From an uncultured Ruminococcus sp. (GTDB lineage: Bacteria; Bacillota; Clostridia; Oscillospirales; CAG-272), in NCBI GenBank assembly GCA_902782785.1, contig CACZOH010000016.1, positions 1-9,064 on the forward strand: DNA of 9,064 bases. Direction: 5' to 3'. The first letter of the stretch is position 1; each line of letters begins with the position of its first letter. Both the position numbers and the translations under genes were made by a program. The notes beneath the pieces are model-generated. The model was not told the DNA's origin. It was given only the letters and a program-made list of their open reading frames with translations, and searched no databases. Shown piece by piece: positions 1 through 5,845 of the stretch.

Positions 1-59
1 AAGGGCAATTTCACCGCCGCAGGCGATTTCACCCACCCGTAGAGGGGTGGATTTCGTTG
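1..59. repeat. Intergenic repeat, truncated at the window edge
   Basis: The stretch carries three related units: GCAATTTCAC (5-14), GCGATTTCAC (23-32) and GGATTTCG (49-56). A short hairpin, CCACCC (33-38) with GGGTGG (45-50), lies inside it. It lies downstream of the vanZ stop, outside any gene. Similar ATTTCACC/GGTGGATTTC-rich repeats are familiar to me from intergenic regions of gut Clostridia, but this is from memory and only one incomplete copy is visible, so family membership is inferred. It could also be part of the 3' region of a gene to the left. Confidence 0.5.
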
Positions 60-83
60 CCGACTGTCCTTTGGGACAGTCGG
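60..83. other. Perfect 10-bp hairpin downstream of vanZ
   Basis: CCGACTGTCC (60-69) pairs perfectly with GGACAGTCGG (74-83) around a TTTG loop. On the minus strand it lies 17 bases past the vanZ stop but is not followed by a T-run, so it is a poor intrinsic terminator for that operon. On the plus strand a run of eight T (95-102) follows, but 11 bases away. It may act as a 3'-end stabilising hairpin, a bidirectional terminator of weak quality, or part of the adjoining repeat. Confidence 0.4.
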
Positions 84-100
84 CTAAGACCCGGTTTTTT

Positions 101-598
101 TTACGCTTTTTTGCTTTTCCTTTTTCTTATCGCGTTCACGGCAAAGATAACGAGTATCGCGAAAACGCAGCCGACGGCGACGCCGCCCGTGTCGATCAGC
201 ACGTCCGTGAACATACACGCCCGTCCGGGAATGAAAAGCTGGTGCAGCTCGTCAAGGCAGGCGAACACAAAGCCGGAAAGAAACGCGATATAAACGGTAA
301 GGAACCGTTTGACGTCAAACAAATGCAGGTCGAACAGAAGCAGGGCTCCGAGCGCGGCAAATTCCGTAAAGTGCGCGGCTTTTCTTACGTAATGATCTAT
401 GCTCGCTATATATTCCGCCTGCTCTTCCTGCGTCATGTTACCGAAACCCGGTTTTATAACGCTCGCCACGATATACCCGACCCAGTTGCTCGTACCCGTC
501 GAATCGTCCGCGTCCTGCCCCGACATTACGAACATCCAGAAAAGCACGAACGCGGTGAGAGCAAGGCATATCACCCTTAAAACAATCTTCGTTTTCAA
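101..598 (-). CDS. VanZ-family integral membrane protein
   Basis: This is a small VanZ-like membrane protein of about 165 residues. Hydrophobic segments lie near residues 5-25, 74-94, 98-115 and 133-155, and the tail is basic (RKRKSKK). Family hallmarks are VRKAAHFTEFAALG (71-84), DELHQLFIPGR (116-126) and TDVLIDTGG (131-139). VanZ of enterococci gives low-level teicoplanin resistance; the role of chromosomal homologues is poorly known, and resistance should not be assumed. The open frame runs upstream to 739 inside the peroxiredoxin gene, but the protein begins sensibly at TTG 598, which overlaps the upstream TGA as TTGA. GGAGGT lies 12 bases upstream. It is the last gene of the five-gene operon. 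The TTG start is inferred. Confidence 0.85.
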   Translation of the reverse strand: MKTKIVLRVICLALTAFVLFWMFVMSGQDADDSTGTSNWVGYIVASVIKPGFGNMTQEEQAEYIASIDHYVRKAAHFTEFAALGALLLFDLHLFDVKRFLTVYIAFLSGFVFACLDELHQLFIPGRACMFTDVLIDTGGVAVGCVFAILVIFAVNAIRKRKSKKA

Positions 599-1047
599 AG
601 CAGCTGCAGTACCTCCGCGGCGTTCGTATCGGGCTTTACCTTCGGCATAACGTGCGTTATCACTCCGTTTTCGTCTATTATGAACGTCGTGCGGACTACG
701 CCCATCGTCGTCTTGCCGTAATTCTTCTTCTCCTGCCATACGCCGTAGGCGTTTATCGCCTCAAGCCCGGGATCTGACAAAAGAATGAACGGAAGCCCGT
801 ATTTTTCCGCAAATTTAACGTGCGAGCTCACGCTGTCGCGGCTGACACCTATAACGACCGCTCCTTTCTTTTTAAACAACCCGTACGACGCGGCGAACGC
901 GCACGCCTGCTTGGTACAGCCGGACGTGTTGTCCTTCGGATAAAAATACAAAACAACCTTTTTGCCCGAAAAATCAGACAGGGAAACGTCTTTGTCATCC
1001 TTGTCCTTTAACGTGAACGCGGGGGCTTTATCTCCGACCTTTAACAT
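595..1047 (-). CDS. bcp: Thiol peroxidase, BCP/PrxQ-type peroxiredoxin
   Basis: A cytosolic peroxiredoxin that reduces hydrogen peroxide and organic hydroperoxides, normally recharged by thioredoxin. Its 150 residues match the family length. The peroxidatic Cys44 and resolving Cys49 lie in DNTSGCTKQAC, giving the C-x4-C spacing typical of PrxQ. The usual proline before Gly-Cys (DNTPGCT) is serine here. Arg119 in VVRTTFIID fits the conserved active-site arginine. The start is ATG 1047, with GAGGTG 5 bases upstream overlapping the stop of the SIS gene, so the two are translationally close. It overlaps vanZ at its own stop. Its place in a sugar-phosphate operon is unexpected; the thioredoxin at 5534 is a possible partner (inference). 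Confidence 0.95.
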   Translation of the reverse strand: MLKVGDKAPAFTLKDKDDKDVSLSDFSGKKVVLYFYPKDNTSGCTKQACAFAASYGLFKKKGAVVIGVSRDSVSSHVKFAEKYGLPFILLSDPGLEAINAYGVWQEKKNYGKTTMGVVRTTFIIDENGVITHVMPKVKPDTNAAEVLQLL

Positions 1048-1056
1048 AATTACACC

Positions 1057-1791
1057 TCACCATCCGTATTTTTCGTAATTCGGCTCTATGACCGTTTTGT
1101 TGTAATCGTTGCCGCCCGGGAAATTCGCGCTTTTCAGTATGCCCGGGGTTATGCCGCGCTCAAGCAGTTTTTCGACCGCAACGCTCGTTATGCTCCACAT
1201 TATGTAGTCGGACGCTATGCCGGAGGCGGCGCCGAATTTCGCTTCAATGCCGTTCACGTCGAGCATCGCCTCGGCGGCGGGCGCGCAGTTGTCTATCGTT
1301 ATGGTCGCTATCTCGTAAAGCTTTTTGCCTGACGGATGGACCGGCTCCACCTGTCTCGCGTACTCCATGGAAGTGAAAGCTATTACCTTTATCCCGAGCT
1401 TTACCGCCTCATACGCAAGGTCGACGACTCTTTTGGTCCTGCCCGATACGGACGCGAGAAACAGAACGTCGCCCGGACGGAAATTTGAATTTGTGAGCGC
1501 GTATCTCGCCTCCGCTCCCTGTGCGTCATAGCCGAGATCGGAGTTGTCGCGCGGTCTCGCTCCGTTTTCTATCGAGAGGTTATAGCTGAAATGCTTATAG
1601 AATATCGGACCGCCGCCGCGGTAAATGGAATCCATTTCCATACTGTGGCATATGCTCGATAAGAATATGCACCCGCCGTTTGCAACGCTCTCCGCGACCG
1701 TCTCGCCGGCTTTTATTATGTTTTCCGTCTGTGTGTCTCTCACCTTTTTGAAGAGGTCGTCTATCGCCTCTCTGTATCTGTCAAGCAACAT
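1057..1791 (-). CDS. SIS-domain protein, diverged UPF0309-like paralogue
   Basis: A 244-residue protein of the sugar isomerase (SIS) fold, which binds phosphosugars as isomerase, lyase or regulator. Visible motifs are the phosphate-binding loop SVSGRT (114-119), ICHSMEMDS (47-55) at the helix that in relatives carries a catalytic or binding histidine (His49 here), and the UPF0309 signature HPSGKKLYE (152-160). It aligns almost without gaps to the SIS protein encoded at 2785-3522: His49, SVSGR, HPSGK and SAN (221-223) fall at the same positions. However, the end motif is GGNDYN instead of GGDEHN, and the histidine loop differs. The start is ATG 1791, with AAGGAG 8 bases upstream inside the last codons of the kinase gene, 4 bases after its stop. 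The substrate is unknown; muramic or glucosamine-type phosphates are guesses. Confidence 0.88.
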   Translation of the reverse strand: MLLDRYREAIDDLFKKVRDTQTENIIKAGETVAESVANGGCIFLSSICHSMEMDSIYRGGGPIFYKHFSYNLSIENGARPRDNSDLGYDAQGAEARYALTNSNFRPGDVLFLASVSGRTKRVVDLAYEAVKLGIKVIAFTSMEYARQVEPVHPSGKKLYEIATITIDNCAPAAEAMLDVNGIEAKFGAASGIASDYIMWSITSVAVEKLLERGITPGILKSANFPGGNDYNKTVIEPNYEKYGW

Positions 1792-1795
1792 TTTT

Positions 1796-2782
1796 TTATC
1801 TCCTTGAAAGCGCTTTATTTTCTTTTATATCGTATTCAAATTCGGGAAATTCATTTATCAGACGCGTTATATCGCTGTCCGTAAGCTCGTTTTTGATTTT
1901 GTGTATATTGTACGCCGCGGCGCCGAGCACCGGCTCCAGACGCGGTACGGTTACGCTGATTTTATCGTATTTTTCCCGGCAGGTCCGCCTGAATTTATCA
2001 AAAAGAACGGGATTTCCGCGCCAGACGCTGCCGGAAACCGTAACCGGCAGATCCGTCGGCAGATCGTTTGCGCTTATAAGATATATAAGCTGTCTGCCCA
2101 AAAGCTCGCCCGCCTCTTCAAGTATGGAGACGGCGACGGCGTCGTTCTGCTCCGCCGCTTTTATCACGGTCGGCACGAGTCTTGCGACCGACGCGACGGG
2201 TGATACGTCTTTTTTGCCGTATATTGAGAATATCGCCTCTCTCAACCGTTCTCTTCCGTCAAATCCGAGTTCTTCGGCGATCAGGTCGGACAGCGTCGTA
2301 TGCTCTCCGCGCCCCTCCGTGTCGCGTATCGCTGCGATGAGGGCGGATCTGCCTATGTAATAGCCCGAGCCCTCGTCAGATACCGCCGCGCCGTAGCCGC
2401 CCGCGGCGATTTTTTTATCTCCCGTGCGCGCAAAAACCGTCGCGCCCGTACCGCAGAGCGCAAGCATACCGTCGCCGAATATCCCCGCCGCGGACAAGCC
2501 CATATCAAGCTCGCCGAAAATACCTCTTCCCTTTACCGTGCAGACGCTTTTTATCGCGTTTATCACGCTGTCCTCGCACGTTCCCGCGTATTCTTCCAGC
2601 GTCTTGCCCGATATGCCGAGCTCTTCGATCAACCGGGCGATATTCTTCTCTGCAAGCTCCGCGCCCGTCGTGTTTGGGCGCACGCTTCCGACGACGGATA
2701 CGCCGCGCCGCCTGAAATCTTCATCATACAGTACCGCGGCGAGCTTTGTGCCGCCGCTGTCAAGACACAGATAGTATTTCAT
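1796..2782 (-). CDS. BadF/BadG/BcrA/BcrD-family sugar kinase (N-acetylglucosamine kinase-like)
   Basis: A cytosolic ATP-dependent kinase of the actin/hexokinase-like fold, most similar in pattern to N-acetylglucosamine kinases, so it probably phosphorylates an amino sugar (family-based). Seen, numbered from ATG 2782: phosphate loop DSGGTK (8-13), likely catalytic Asp93 in ELDMGL, phosphate-2 loop CGTGA (110-114), DEGSGYYIG (136-144) and adenosine-region VSGSV (249-253). The usual GLAG motif before the catalytic Asp is hard to see; AGTCED (66-71) sits there. After GAAAY (about 287-291), where relatives usually end, a charged tail of about 37 residues follows. A GTG at 2788 overlaps the previous stop as GTGA and is an alternative start; ATG 2782 gives the typical MKYYL beginning. 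No clear RBS precedes it, which fits coupled reinitiation. It lies between two SIS genes. Confidence 0.88.
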   Translation of the reverse strand: MKYYLCLDSGGTKLAAVLYDEDFRRRGVSVVGSVRPNTTGAELAEKNIARLIEELGISGKTLEEYAGTCEDSVINAIKSVCTVKGRGIFGELDMGLSAAGIFGDGMLALCGTGATVFARTGDKKIAAGGYGAAVSDEGSGYYIGRSALIAAIRDTEGRGEHTTLSDLIAEELGFDGRERLREAIFSIYGKKDVSPVASVARLVPTVIKAAEQNDAVAVSILEEAGELLGRQLIYLISANDLPTDLPVTVSGSVWRGNPVLFDKFRRTCREKYDKISVTVPRLEPVLGAAAYNIHKIKNELTDSDITRLINEFPEFEYDIKENKALSRR

Positions 2783-2784
2783 TC

Positions 2785-3522
2785 TCACATATAAAATATA
2801 TTGTCTTTATATTCCTTGAATATAGCCGCGTTATGCTCGTCGCCGCCGTCGAGATTCGCACTCATCAGGACGGGAGGGATAACGCCCCTCGATATCATTA
2901 TATTTACGGCGTCTATTACTATCGCGTTGATGAGCGCCGCGCCGACGACCGTTGAGGTCGGTCCTATCTTCTCCGGCAGGCCGTCCACCGACACCGCGGC
3001 GTCTCCCGTCTCACCCATATTGTCTATGACCGTGTCGCAGACCTCAAACAGCCTCTTGCCGGACGGATGACGTGAGAGGACGGCTTTTGAATAATTGAGA
3101 TTTGTGATACAGACCGTCCTTACACCGAGCCCGCGCGCGTAAAGCGCCATTTCCACCGGAACGGTGTTTCTGCCCGATACGGAGTGGAGTATCAGAAGAT
3201 CGCCTTTTTTCACGTTGTTCTGTTTTATAATGTTCTCGCCTATGCCCGGTACGCGTTCGAGCGCGCTCGTCATCGTTATCGGGCGTGTGTTGAGCATCAT
3301 TGCGGGAAAAAATATCGGATTTATGACGGCGAGTCCGCCCGTACGGTAAAACACCTCCTCGGCGATCATGCCGGCGTGCGAACAGCCGAAAACGAAAACG
3401 TTGCGTTTTGCCCCGACCGTTTCAGCAAGCGCCTCCGCCGCCTCTCTTACAGCGCCGCTCTGCCCGTTGTACGCTCTGTCAACGGTTTCCGTGACGATTT
3501 TTATATAGTCCTTCCCGTTCAT
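2785..3522 (-). CDS. SIS-domain protein, UPF0309 family
   Basis: First gene of the operon: 245 residues, the usual length of UPF0309 proteins, which have a SIS phosphosugar-binding fold and no firmly established reaction. Motifs: VFVFGCSHAGMIAEEVFYR (42-60, with His49), SVSGR (114-118), RHPSGKRLFE (151-160) and SANLDGGDEHN (221-231). These match the family consensus more closely than the paralogue at 1057-1791. The open frame continues to 3558, but ATG 3522 has AAGGA 8 bases upstream and starts about 20 bases after the predicted transcription start, so it is preferred. The stop overlaps the possible GTG start of the kinase. Co-transcription with a kinase suggests that it acts on the kinase's sugar-phosphate product or binds it as a sensor (inference). 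No transporter or regulator gene is adjacent. Confidence 0.9.
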   Translation of the reverse strand: MNGKDYIKIVTETVDRAYNGQSGAVREAAEALAETVGAKRNVFVFGCSHAGMIAEEVFYRTGGLAVINPIFFPAMMLNTRPITMTSALERVPGIGENIIKQNNVKKGDLLILHSVSGRNTVPVEMALYARGLGVRTVCITNLNYSKAVLSRHPSGKRLFEVCDTVIDNMGETGDAAVSVDGLPEKIGPTSTVVGAALINAIVIDAVNIMISRGVIPPVLMSANLDGGDEHNAAIFKEYKDNIFYM

Positions 3523-3548
3523 ATTCCCCGTCCTTGTCTTTTTTATAT

Positions 3549-3577
3549 ATAATACCATAAATAAAGTGAAAAATCAA
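3549..3577 (-). promoter_or_regulatory. Sigma-A promoter of the SIS-kinase-SIS-bcp-vanZ operon
   Basis: On the minus strand, TTGATT (3577-3572) and TATTAT (3554-3549) are separated by exactly 17 bases. Transcription would start near 3542, leaving a leader of about 20 bases before ATG 3522. That leaves no room for a riboswitch. No later promoter is evident between the five genes. Confidence 0.75.
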
Positions 3578-3636
3578 GATGATTATCGAAATTTGAGTTA
3601 TGTAACGCGCGTCATTCACCGCGCCGCGGAAATATG

Positions 3637-3668
3637 AAAAAAGGAACCGCCGGAATTGACGGTCCTTT
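3637..3668 (-). terminator. Rho-independent terminator of cpsC-cpsD
   Basis: On the minus strand, AAAGGACCG pairs with CGGTTCCTTT (one bulged base) around a loop of about 10 bases, and the descending arm runs into six T. It begins about 10 bases after the cpsD stop, and separates the polysaccharide pair from the downstream SIS operon promoter. Confidence 0.8.
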
Positions 3669-3677
3669 GTTCTTTCA

Positions 3678-4580
3678 TTATTCTTCCTCTTTTTCAGGCG
3701 CTTGCTTTGCCTGCTCGGGTTCTTGTTCCGGCTTGGGCTCCTTTACCTCTTTGGCTTCTTCCTTTTCAGTAAACTTCTTGTCCGCAAATTCTATGCTGTC
3801 ATATTTGCTTGAATAGCTGCTGCCGTACTTTCCGTATCTGCCGTAGCGGCCGTATCTGCCGTAACCGTACTTTCCGTATCTTCCGTAACCCGAATACGTG
3901 CTCTTGTAGCCCGCGTTCTTCTCGTTGACGTCGTTCAGCACAAAGCCGGCTATCTTGCCGTTGACCTTCGTTATCGTCTCGACCGCGTACTGTACGCCGT
4001 TTCTCGTATCGGAGCCGGCGCGTACGATGAATATATATCCGTCGACCTTTTCGGCGAGCATCGCCGCGTCAGACACGAGGTTGAGCGGCGGCGTGTCTAT
4101 GAAGATATAATCAAATCTCTCGGAGCAGGCCTCAAGCACCTTGTCAAATCTGTTGGAGTACAACAGTTCCGCGGGGTTGGGCGGTATGCTGCCGGCGGGC
4201 AGTATGCAGAGGTTCTTTATATCTGTCGTGATTATCGGTATATCCTTGGTCAGCTTTGCAAGCACGTCCGACAAGCCCGTGTTTTTCTTTATACGGAGGG
4301 CTTTGTTTATTGACGGATGGCGCATATCGCTGTCTATTATAAGAACGTTTTTGCCTATCTTTGCAAACGTTATCGCTATGTTAATGCAGGAAAGCGATTT
4401 ACCCGCGTTCTCGCTCGCGCCGCAGACCGCGAATATCGCGCATTTTTCGGAATGCTCCGCAAAAAGCAGATTCGTTCTTATGGTGCTGTACGCCTCTCTG
4501 ACGGAAAACGAGGAATGCGCGCTTAATATCTTATACTCTTTTAAGCTTGTGTTCTTCTTGTTTTTTGCGTTGTTACTCAT
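3678..4580 (-). CDS. cpsD: CpsD-type bacterial tyrosine kinase (BY-kinase) with an acidic C-terminal tail
   Basis: A cytoplasmic ATPase of the CpsD/CapB/YwqD family that autophosphorylates on a C-terminal tyrosine cluster and, with CpsC, controls polymerisation and export of surface polysaccharide. With ATG 4580 it has 300 residues: Walker A GASENAGKS (54-62), Walker A' VLIIDSDMRHP (79-89) and Walker B YIFIDTPP (158-165). Twelve tyrosines lie between 225 and 260, in repeats of YGR/YGK. Relatives normally end just after this cluster; here about 40 more residues follow (261-300), rich in Glu, Lys, Pro and Gln and probably disordered. ATG 4580 is preferred over the longer frame because AAGGAGG lies 9 bases upstream. 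It overlaps the cpsC stop by 8 bases (ATGAGTAA). No cognate CpsB-like phosphatase gene is visible. Confidence 0.93.
   Translation of the reverse strand: MSNNAKNKKNTSLKEYKILSAHSSFSVREAYSTIRTNLLFAEHSEKCAIFAVCGASENAGKSLSCINIAITFAKIGKNVLIIDSDMRHPSINKALRIKKNTGLSDVLAKLTKDIPIITTDIKNLCILPAGSIPPNPAELLYSNRFDKVLEACSERFDYIFIDTPPLNLVSDAAMLAEKVDGYIFIVRAGSDTRNGVQYAVETITKVNGKIAGFVLNDVNEKNAGYKSTYSGYGRYGKYGYGRYGRYGRYGKYGSSYSSKYDSIEFADKKFTEKEEAKEVKEPKPEQEPEQAKQAPEKEEE
3801..3908 (-). repeat. Tandem codon repeat encoding the CpsD tyrosine cluster
   Basis: Within cpsD, short units built on TAC-GGN-AGA/AAG/CGC (Tyr-Gly-Arg/Lys) recur, most regularly from residue Tyr235 to Tyr252 (3825-3878). Third-base variation between units shows that the amino acid pattern is conserved more than the DNA. 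Slippage could change the number of tyrosines between strains (inference). Confidence 0.7.
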
Positions 4581-5310
4581 CCTCTTTTTCCTCCTTTTCG
4601 GCAACGGTCATATCGGCTGATATCGTGGGTATCGAGCCGAGCACGGGGAAATTGAAGTTTTCCGTAAGGTCTTCAACGGATCTTATACGCGTATCGAGAA
4701 TGGCTATCAGAACGAATATGAAGCTTGAGCCCACAAGTCCGGCAACGGCGGCGATCGCCGCGTCGCGCATCTTTCTCGGAGAAACGGGATCCTTGGGAGT
4801 GGAAGCCTTCTGAACGACCGACGCCTCACCTGCTTTGACGACGTCCTTGATCCTTTCGGGCGCTATCTCCGCCAAGGCGTTTATAACGTCTCTCGCCCTT
4901 TCGGGGTTGGTGTCCTGATAGTTGATCGAGAATATTTCCGTGTTGTTTACTGATTTTGCCGTTATGGATTTATAAAGCTGCTCCACCGTCACCTGATGAT
5001 TGAGCATCGCGGCAACGTCTTCAAGCACCTCATCCGTCTTAAGTATAATGGAATACGTGTCGACAAGCTGTTTTGCGACTGAAAGGTCGCTCGTACTGTA
5101 GACCTGCGAATCGTCGGTCATCTTTTTCGCCTGGACGTATATCATGGCCGACGCTTCATATTTCGGTTTTACGAAAATGCTTTCTATGAGGTATACGATA
5201 CCTGCCGCGACTACCGTTATGATCAAAATCGGAACGATAAATTTCTTAAGTATCCGTAATATCTGAATTATGGATATAGTTATCTCCTGTCTTCCTTCCT
5301 GTTCGTTCAT
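4573..5310 (-). CDS. cpsC: CpsC/Wzz-type chain-length determinant and BY-kinase activator
   Basis: A membrane protein of 245 residues from ATG 5310. It has transmembrane helices near 24-44 and 183-206, an outside domain between them, and a cytoplasmic C-terminus. The proline-rich motif TPKDPVSP (171-178) lies just before the second helix. The conserved LDTRIRSVEDL (205-215) and PVLGSIP (222-228) follow it, as in Wzz/CpsC proteins. The cytoplasmic end in relatives binds and activates the partner kinase, here encoded by the overlapping cpsD. The open frame extends to 5385, but that start would lie upstream of the predicted promoter; ATG 5310 has AGGAAGG 6 bases before it. The acidic end (AEKEEKEDE) is an extra beyond the usual PVLG region. 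The polysaccharide it serves is not encoded in this window. Confidence 0.92.
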   Translation of the reverse strand: MNEQEGRQEITISIIQILRILKKFIVPILIITVVAAGIVYLIESIFVKPKYEASAMIYVQAKKMTDDSQVYSTSDLSVAKQLVDTYSIILKTDEVLEDVAAMLNHQVTVEQLYKSITAKSVNNTEIFSINYQDTNPERARDVINALAEIAPERIKDVVKAGEASVVQKASTPKDPVSPRKMRDAAIAAVAGLVGSSFIFVLIAILDTRIRSVEDLTENFNFPVLGSIPTISADMTVAEKEEKEDE

Positions 5311-5356
5311 AAGCTGCCTTCCTATAAAAATATATATAATAAGGGTATCGTGTTTT

Positions 5357-5385
5357 ATTATACACAAGAGACACGACATTATCAC
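5357..5385 (-). promoter_or_regulatory. Probable promoter of cpsC-cpsD
   Basis: A perfect TATAAT (5362-5357, minus strand) has GTGATA 17 bases upstream (5385-5380), which matches TTGACA at four of six positions. Transcription would start near 5350, giving a leader of about 40 bases. The rest of the 5311-5533 spacer is AT-rich and holds only this and the divergent trxA promoter. Confidence 0.55.
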
Positions 5386-5477
5386 TTGTTTTTTAATAAC
5401 AAAATGTAAATTATTGTTATATTGTGTTCATATTATTATTTTTCTCCGTGAATTTTCAGAACAGATATAAAAGGTTG

Positions 5478-5506
5478 TTGTTTTATTTCAACTTTGCGGG
5501 TATAAT
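5478..5506 (+). promoter_or_regulatory. Probable promoter of trxA and the flavodiiron fusion
   Basis: A perfect TATAAT (5501-5506) follows TTGTTT (5478-5483) at 17 bases; the -35 element matches at only three positions, so help from a regulator is possible. The leader is about 20 bases. AAGGAG (5521-5526) stands 7 bases before the trxA ATG. Confidence 0.6.
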
Positions 5507-5533
5507 GGAATAAAAAACACAAGGAGAAAAGAT

Positions 5534-5845
5534 ATGGAAGTCATATTAACGGAGCAGAATTTCAAGGAAGAAGTGCTGGAGTGCGGTATTCCCGTTCTCG
5601 TCGACTTTTACGCCGACTGGTGCGGACCGTGCAAAATGCTTGCGCCGACGGTCAAGCAGATAGCCGACGAATATGAGGGCAAGGTCAAGGTCTGCAAGGT
5701 CAACGTCGACGACGCGCGCGAGCTTGCGGAGGAATTTGAAATAATGTATATTCCCACTCTCATCGTTTTCAAGGGCGGCAAAGCCGTTGCGAAATCGAAC
5801 GGTATGAAGAGAAAAGACGAAATAATCAAAATGCTGGAGATATGA
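5534..5845 (+). CDS. trxA: Thioredoxin
   Basis: A cytosolic thiol-disulfide reductase of 103 residues, the normal thioredoxin size. The redox pair Cys30/Cys33 is in DWCGPCKM, and the cis-proline is Pro74 in YIPTLIVF. The residues just before that proline (MYI) differ from the more usual RSI/MSI. Extra cysteines lie at 17 and 54. The start is ATG 5534 with a strong AAGGAG site. Its stop overlaps or abuts the start of the flavodiiron fusion (ATGA at 5842), so both are surely co-translated. No thioredoxin reductase gene is nearby. It may supply electrons to the BCP peroxiredoxin encoded at 595-1047; its link to the flavodiiron protein is by operon only. Confidence 0.96.
   Translation: MEVILTEQNFKEEVLECGIPVLVDFYADWCGPCKMLAPTVKQIADEYEGKVKVCKVNVDDARELAEEFEIMYIPTLIVFKGGKAVAKSNGMKRKDEIIKMLEI

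Noticed and set aside
47..580. Plus-strand open frame (177 codons) over the vanZ gene
   Set aside because: Arg/His-rich translation without motif, while the minus strand encodes a clear VanZ-family membrane protein.
599..739. N-terminal extension of VanZ to 739
   Set aside because: The extra 47 residues are highly charged, lie fully inside the peroxiredoxin gene, and would precede the first membrane helix. TTG 598 with TTGA overlap fits better.
3605..3612. ACGCGCGT palindrome upstream of the SIS operon promoter as an operator
   Set aside because: Only 8 bases, no second copy, and no regulator gene nearby; too weak to call.
3801..3908. CRISPR-like or VNTR array
   Set aside because: The repeats are in frame Tyr-Gly-Arg/Lys codons of CpsD, without spacers, so coding explains them.
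5311..5385. N-terminal extension of CpsC
   Set aside because: It would start upstream of the predicted TATAAT promoter and lacks a ribosome binding site; ATG 5310 has one.
5270..5470. Small plus-strand open frame (66 codons) in the cpsC-trxA spacer
   Set aside because: Composition follows the AT-rich spacer, no ribosome binding site, and it overlaps the cpsC start on the other strand.
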